From Desertivirga arenae (GTDB lineage: Bacteria > Bacteroidota > Bacteroidia > Sphingobacteriales > Sphingobacteriaceae), in contig NZ_JAFEWE010000001.1 of NCBI RefSeq assembly GCF_017355785.1, positions 310,001-374,000 of the forward strand: 64,000 nt of DNA, written 5' to 3'. Shown here in pieces: positions 60,559 to 64,000 of this stretch (the first letter of the stretch is position 1; every line of letters starts with the position of its first letter). The position numbers were made by a program, and so were the translations under genes. Under the pieces are notes generated by a model. That model saw only the letters and a list, made by a program, of their open reading frames with translations, was not told where the DNA came from and did no database searches.

Positions 60559-63109
60559 ATTTCCCCAAGTCGGCAGTAATACTTGTGTAGTAATAAGCTC
60601 CTATCTGAGGCCCCCCAAGGAAAGAATAATAACTCCTGTTCGTTAGATTTGAGCTACCAACCTTTAGCGTTAAGTTTCTTTTTGTAAACCTATAATTCAG
60701 TTGTCCATCCAGCGTGAAGAAGGCAGGGACCTGGCCATTCACAAGGAAAGATTGCCAGTAATAGGAACTTTGCCACCTTCCTGTTAGGTTAAAACCAATA
60801 GCTCTGAAAACTGATGGATTTCCTACAGAAATATTAGTCATCCACTTAGGCGTATTAAAGCCGTCTTCCAACCCATCATTCCCCGTCTTCCTATCCAGTT
60901 TAGCAAAGGATACATTACCCGAGGTCTTAAATCCTTTCGGCAGCTTATAATTTATACCAAAGCTTCCGCCGTAGTTGTAAACCGTGGTATTAGAATTGGT
61001 CCACATCCTATATCTATCCTGAAGTTTCTTATCATTAAGAAAGAAAGAGATGGAATCTGGATTTTTTGTTTTAGGGATATTAACTTCAATCTGGCCTATG
61101 AAATTTTTGTAGCGATTATAATAGAAGTCGACATCCAGAGACAGCTTCTGTTGGAAATATATACCGCGGTATCCTAACTCAAAAGATCGTAACTCTTCCG
61201 GTTTCAAATACGAATAGCTGTTCCTTTTTAACAAACTTTCATTTCTGATAATTGCCTCAGTCTTTGACACCCCACTATTAGCATCCTTGATTACTGCAGC
61301 CTGGAAAGCATCTATAGATGTTCTCAGGTATGAATTTTCGTAAATTCCACTCGACATTACGGGCAGGCCACCTACCCGTTTGACTCCGCCACTATTCACA
61401 TTCGAAAAAGCTTCAAACACAGAAGGGAAACGATATCCTTTTTGGTAAGAGCCTCGAAAAGTATGCAGAGTCGCAGGCGCAAAAACAGCAGTAAACCGTG
61501 GCGTCGATTTTAGGTCGAAGTAGTCATTCTTATCCACCCTTAAGGTTGCCCCCAGCTTTAGTTTATCATTCAGCATTTTCTTATCCAGCTGAATAAATGC
61601 TCCTGTTTTCGAGTAAAGCAAGTCCTTCCCTTCTTTTCCCTGCACTGGATTAATAAAGTAGTTGCCGTCCGGCGTGATGCTGTAAGTTCGATGATCTGCT
61701 CCCAGCAAAATAGTCATCCTCATTCTTTGCCATAGTTCATCAAAAAGAAAAGAAGAAACATTAAGCTGAGTCTCGGCATGGTAGAGTCTTGACTTTACAC
61801 GAAGCGCGGCTCCTATATCCCAGTTATTAATATCCTGAAGCCTTGTTAACTCTTGATTAAAAGCAGAACTACCCGGTTCAAATCTCCCCAGATCTGCTGC
61901 CTGTCTTGCACTTTCCATAGCACCTGCTATATTTTTCCCTGCAGCGGTCGCCTCTGTGAAGCTCCTTGTAAAATCGTTGAACCAGGTATCATCACTTTTA
62001 AAGCTTCTGTCTAAATTTTCAGCCATAGACCTTAAGTTGTAGGACTTTCCTGTATTTTCTGTTGTTTGGTATCCCTTGAATTGTAAAACCTGGCTCTTAA
62101 AGGAAAGTACCTGCTGTCCAAGAAAATATTCCTGCAGCCTGAAGCGATTGGAGCGCTGGTAAATATTGTTTAGCAAGGCAAAACGATAGGTGTAGGTAAG
62201 CTCGGTCAAAGGACGGATGCGATAGTGAAATGACCCGTCGCCTTTCAGATTTTGGAGACTGTAGTCTGCCACCTCATTCTCAAAGTAACCTGTGCGTGCA
62301 ACAACATAATTTTTACCGCCCAGGTTAAGCGTTCTCCTATTGGAAGACTCGTTCCCATACCCATTTACAGCATCATAAGCAGGATTAATACCAGAAAGAC
62401 CGGACGTAGCATTGATGGCTGGATTTAAGTCATTAATATTGTTGGCTGTAAAATCATTTCCCCTGGTAAAAGAACCTGTCAGTTTAAGCGCAATCTTTTT
62501 AGAAAAGGGATTAGCAAGACGGAAACTTGTTTCAGTAAAAAGCTTTCCTGAACTTTCGCCCACCCTGTTCACTCCGGTTTTTTGAATAAAGGAAATGCCG
62601 GGGTAATCGAAAGGGCTTTTGGTTAAAAAATTTGCAAGACCGTTGATTGCATTCATGCCATACAAGGCAGAAGCCATTCCTGGTATAATCTCAACACTTT
62701 GTATATCCAGATCATTTGGGCCCAGTGCATTCCCGATAGGTCCCCCTATATGCGGAGCCTGGTTATCTATTCCATCTACTAATTGCACGAAACGGACATT
62801 GGTAGGGTTAGCAAAGCCACGAGTATTAATAACCTTGAAACCCACACTTGGAGTGATCATTTGTACGCCTTTAACGTTTTCCAGAGCATCGAAAAAAGAA
62901 ACACTCCCTTTTGAAAGTAAATCTTTGCCTGAAACTTTCTCAATACTAACCGGGGATTGCATTATTTTCTCGGACACACGCGAGGCTGAAATAATAACCT
63001 CATCTAAGGTGTCTTTCTTCAAAGAATCTCTTGTTATTTTAAGTAATACCTGTGCTGATAAATTACCAGAAAGTAAAAAAATAGAAAGAAAGACCAGGTT
63101 GCGAGACAT
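60551..63109 (-). CDS. TonB-dependent outer-membrane receptor
   Basis: This 852-aa protein has a signal peptide (cut after LSAQ), a TonB-box-like start (DTLDEVIISASRVSEKIMQSP) and a plug with DALENVKGVQMITPSVGF, then TRGFANPTNVRFVQLVDGIDNQAP and MNAINGLANFLTKSP. The barrel ends in ITADLGKSK. It has no carboxypeptidase-like domain and differs from the SusC type. The cargo is unknown. It is convergent with the ModE-like gene and has a 10-bp palindromic operator 32 bp before its start, which hints at metal or oxyanion control. Confidence 0.88.
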   Translation of the reverse strand: MSRNLVFLSIFLLSGNLSAQVLLKITRDSLKKDTLDEVIISASRVSEKIMQSPVSIEKVSGKDLLSKGSVSFFDALENVKGVQMITPSVGFKVINTRGFANPTNVRFVQLVDGIDNQAPHIGGPIGNALGPNDLDIQSVEIIPGMASALYGMNAINGLANFLTKSPFDYPGISFIQKTGVNRVGESSGKLFTETSFRLANPFSKKIALKLTGSFTRGNDFTANNINDLNPAINATSGLSGINPAYDAVNGYGNESSNRRTLNLGGKNYVVARTGYFENEVADYSLQNLKGDGSFHYRIRPLTELTYTYRFALLNNIYQRSNRFRLQEYFLGQQVLSFKSQVLQFKGYQTTENTGKSYNLRSMAENLDRSFKSDDTWFNDFTRSFTEATAAGKNIAGAMESARQAADLGRFEPGSSAFNQELTRLQDINNWDIGAALRVKSRLYHAETQLNVSSFLFDELWQRMRMTILLGADHRTYSITPDGNYFINPVQGKEGKDLLYSKTGAFIQLDKKMLNDKLKLGATLRVDKNDYFDLKSTPRFTAVFAPATLHTFRGSYQKGYRFPSVFEAFSNVNSGGVKRVGGLPVMSSGIYENSYLRTSIDAFQAAVIKDANSGVSKTEAIIRNESLLKRNSYSYLKPEELRSFELGYRGIYFQQKLSLDVDFYYNRYKNFIGQIEVNIPKTKNPDSISFFLNDKKLQDRYRMWTNSNTTVYNYGGSFGINYKLPKGFKTSGNVSFAKLDRKTGNDGLEDGFNTPKWMTNISVGNPSVFRAIGFNLTGRWQSSYYWQSFLVNGQVPAFFTLDGQLNYRFTKRNLTLKVGSSNLTNRSYYSFLGGPQIGAYYYTSITADLGKSK

Positions 63110-63140
63110 AATTAAGATAGATAAAAAGCGTTGTATTAAT

Positions 63141-63171
63141 TTTTATATAACGGTGGTGAAATTATATAAAA
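63141..63171. promoter_or_regulatory. 10-bp perfect palindromic operator before the second TonB receptor gene
   Basis: TTTTATATAA (63141-63150) and TTATATAAAA (63162-63171) are perfect inverted copies with 11 bases between them, so the half-sites are 21 bp (two helical turns) apart. TATATAACG within it resembles half of the ModE box known from Escherichia coli. It is the best operator candidate in this part of the window. Confidence 0.6.
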
Positions 63172-63216
63172 CTTCTGAGGAAGTGAAAATTTATCTTCTA
63201 CGACCTATGTAAAATC

Positions 63217-63293
63217 AGGTTCAGAAAGCCGTAACTTTCTGAACTTCAGTTGCAATCCTCCGTTTGGCGGGCTAAAAAGGCAGGTTCAGAAAG
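63217..63293. repeat. Hairpin plus direct repeat (GTTCAGAAAG element)
   Basis: GTTCAGAAAG (63219-63228) and CTTTCTGAAC (63235-63244) form a perfect 10-bp hairpin around CCGTAA. AGGTTCAGAAAG recurs at 63282-63293. A related hairpin lies at 56461-56487, so the TonB cassette is flanked by similar elements. Confidence 0.55.
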
Positions 63294-63354
63294 TCCTTAA
63301 ATAATGAAATTTCAAACGAATTGGTATCATGAAGAATGATTACATACAATAATA

Positions 63355-64000
63355 CTATTTGGAATAGAACCTATTTCTAAGCCAGAACGAGACGTTCACT
63401 AAGGCTATCAGAGCCGGCACTTCAACCAATGGCCCAATTACACCCGCAAATGCCTGTCCCGAATTAATACCAAAAACCCCGATAGCTACGGCAATGGCTA
63501 ATTCAAAATTATTGCCGGTAGCAGTAAAGGCAATCGCCGTACTTCTTGAATAATCAGCACCAAAACGCTTACCTATAAAGAAACTGGCTAAGAACATCAG
63601 TGCAAAATAAACTACTAAGGGAATTGCTATCCTTATCACATCCATCGGGATTTGCACGATTAGCTCCCCTTTTAGACTGAACATAATAACAATCGTAAAT
63701 AACAGAGCTACAAGAGTGATTGGAGAAATTAGGGGAACATATTTTCTTTGAAACCAATCTTCGCCTTTGATCCTGATTAAAGTATAGCGACTGATAATCC
63801 CCAAGGCAAAAGGAATTCCTAAATAGATTCCTACACTTTGTGCAATCTCACCAATAGTGATATTAATTTGTAGTGATTTTAAACCAAAAAACGGAGGTAG
63901 TACAGTGATAAAGATATAAGCATAAACACTGTATAACAGAACCTGAAAAATACTATTTAATGCAATTAACCCTGCTCCATATTCACGGTTTCCCTCGGCC
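63355..64000 (-). CDS. ACR3-family arsenite efflux transporter (5' end beyond the right edge)
   Basis: The minus-strand frame is open from 63355 to the right edge (215 codons). The first residues at the edge, [20 protein letters not shown], and [41 protein letters not shown] in pattern are signatures of ACR3/Arr permeases, which pump arsenite out of the cell through the inner membrane. The conserved Glu of NNFELA is present. The start and any ArsR or ArsC partners lie outside the window. Confidence 0.9.
   Translation of the reverse strand, partial: AEGNREYGAGLIALNSIFQVLLYSVYAYIFITVLPPFFGLKSLQINITIGEIAQSVGIYLGIPFALGIISRYTLIRIKGEDWFQRKYVPLISPITLVALLFTIVIMFSLKGELIVQIPMDVIRIAIPLVVYFALMFLASFFIGKRFGADYSRSTAIAFTATGNNFELAIAVAIGVFGINSGQAFAGVIGPLVEVPALIALVNVSFWLRNRFYSK

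Noticed and set aside
1-64000. tRNA, rRNA and CRISPR arrays
   Set aside because: I looked for cloverleaf-like ends, rRNA text and regularly spaced repeats; none were seen. The only tandem arrays are the 10-bp and 11-bp repeats near 1.1-1.3 kb.

Overview
The window is a chromosomal segment of a Bacteroidota bacterium, most likely from the Sphingobacteriaceae (Pedobacter or Mucilaginibacter type). The reasons are paired SusC/SusD genes, a hybrid two-component regulator, DUF6266 and DUF6520 proteins, the scarcity of Shine-Dalgarno sites and the A+T-leaning codon use. All family names come from reading motifs by eye; no database search was possible.

Layout. (1) 1-4025: a partial acidic protein and an HTH protein on the minus strand. 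Opposite them is a plus-strand cassette of two DUF6266 proteins, a 3-TM protein, a CHAP cell-wall hydrolase and a holin-like peptide, closed by a strong hairpin terminator. A 10-bp tandem repeat precedes the cassette. (2) 4093-11641: a Crp/Fnr regulator, a MauE/DoxX protein and a DUF6520 peptide converge on a SusC-SusD-TlpA operon, probably for redox-linked or peptide-type nutrient uptake. (3) 11.6-31 kb: an accessory island. It holds an XRE regulator, an interlocked inverted-repeat element, a 1639-aa STAND ATPase with a C-terminal phospholipase-D-like motif (candidate anti-phage sensor/effector), and a row of immunity-type genes (CPCC, DUF1877/YfbM, DUF2004, DUF2711-like, two lipoproteins) with no toxin gene beside them. 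At least four genes are broken by small slips or a nonsense codon. A TetR/alpha-oxoamine synthase pair and a CPBP protease follow. (4) 30.6-32.4 kb: a nitroreductase divergent from an HxlR regulator, and a GNAT acetyltransferase.

(5) 32.5-54.5 kb: a beta-mannan utilization locus on the minus strand. It contains a hybrid two-component sensor, SusC, SusD, an IPT/TIG glycan-binding lipoprotein, GH27 alpha-galactosidase, three GH26 mannanases (one with CBM35), and a second operon of sodium symporter, GH130 phosphorylase, AGE-type epimerase and AraC regulator. Inferred pathway: surface GH26 cuts mannan, GH27 removes galactose, SusC/D imports oligomers, further GH26 gives mannobiose, the symporter carries it inward, the epimerase makes mannosylglucose, and GH130 phosphorolyses it to mannose-1-phosphate and glucose. 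Five transcription units of the locus share a conserved upstream motif (AACATT then ACCC then a T-run then CAA), and a sixth copy is orphan.

(6) 54.8-64 kb: an AraC remnant divergent from a zinc alcohol dehydrogenase, a cupin tail remnant, a TonB receptor-PepSY-ModE-like operon facing a second TonB receptor with a long palindromic operator, and a partial ACR3 arsenite exporter at the right edge.
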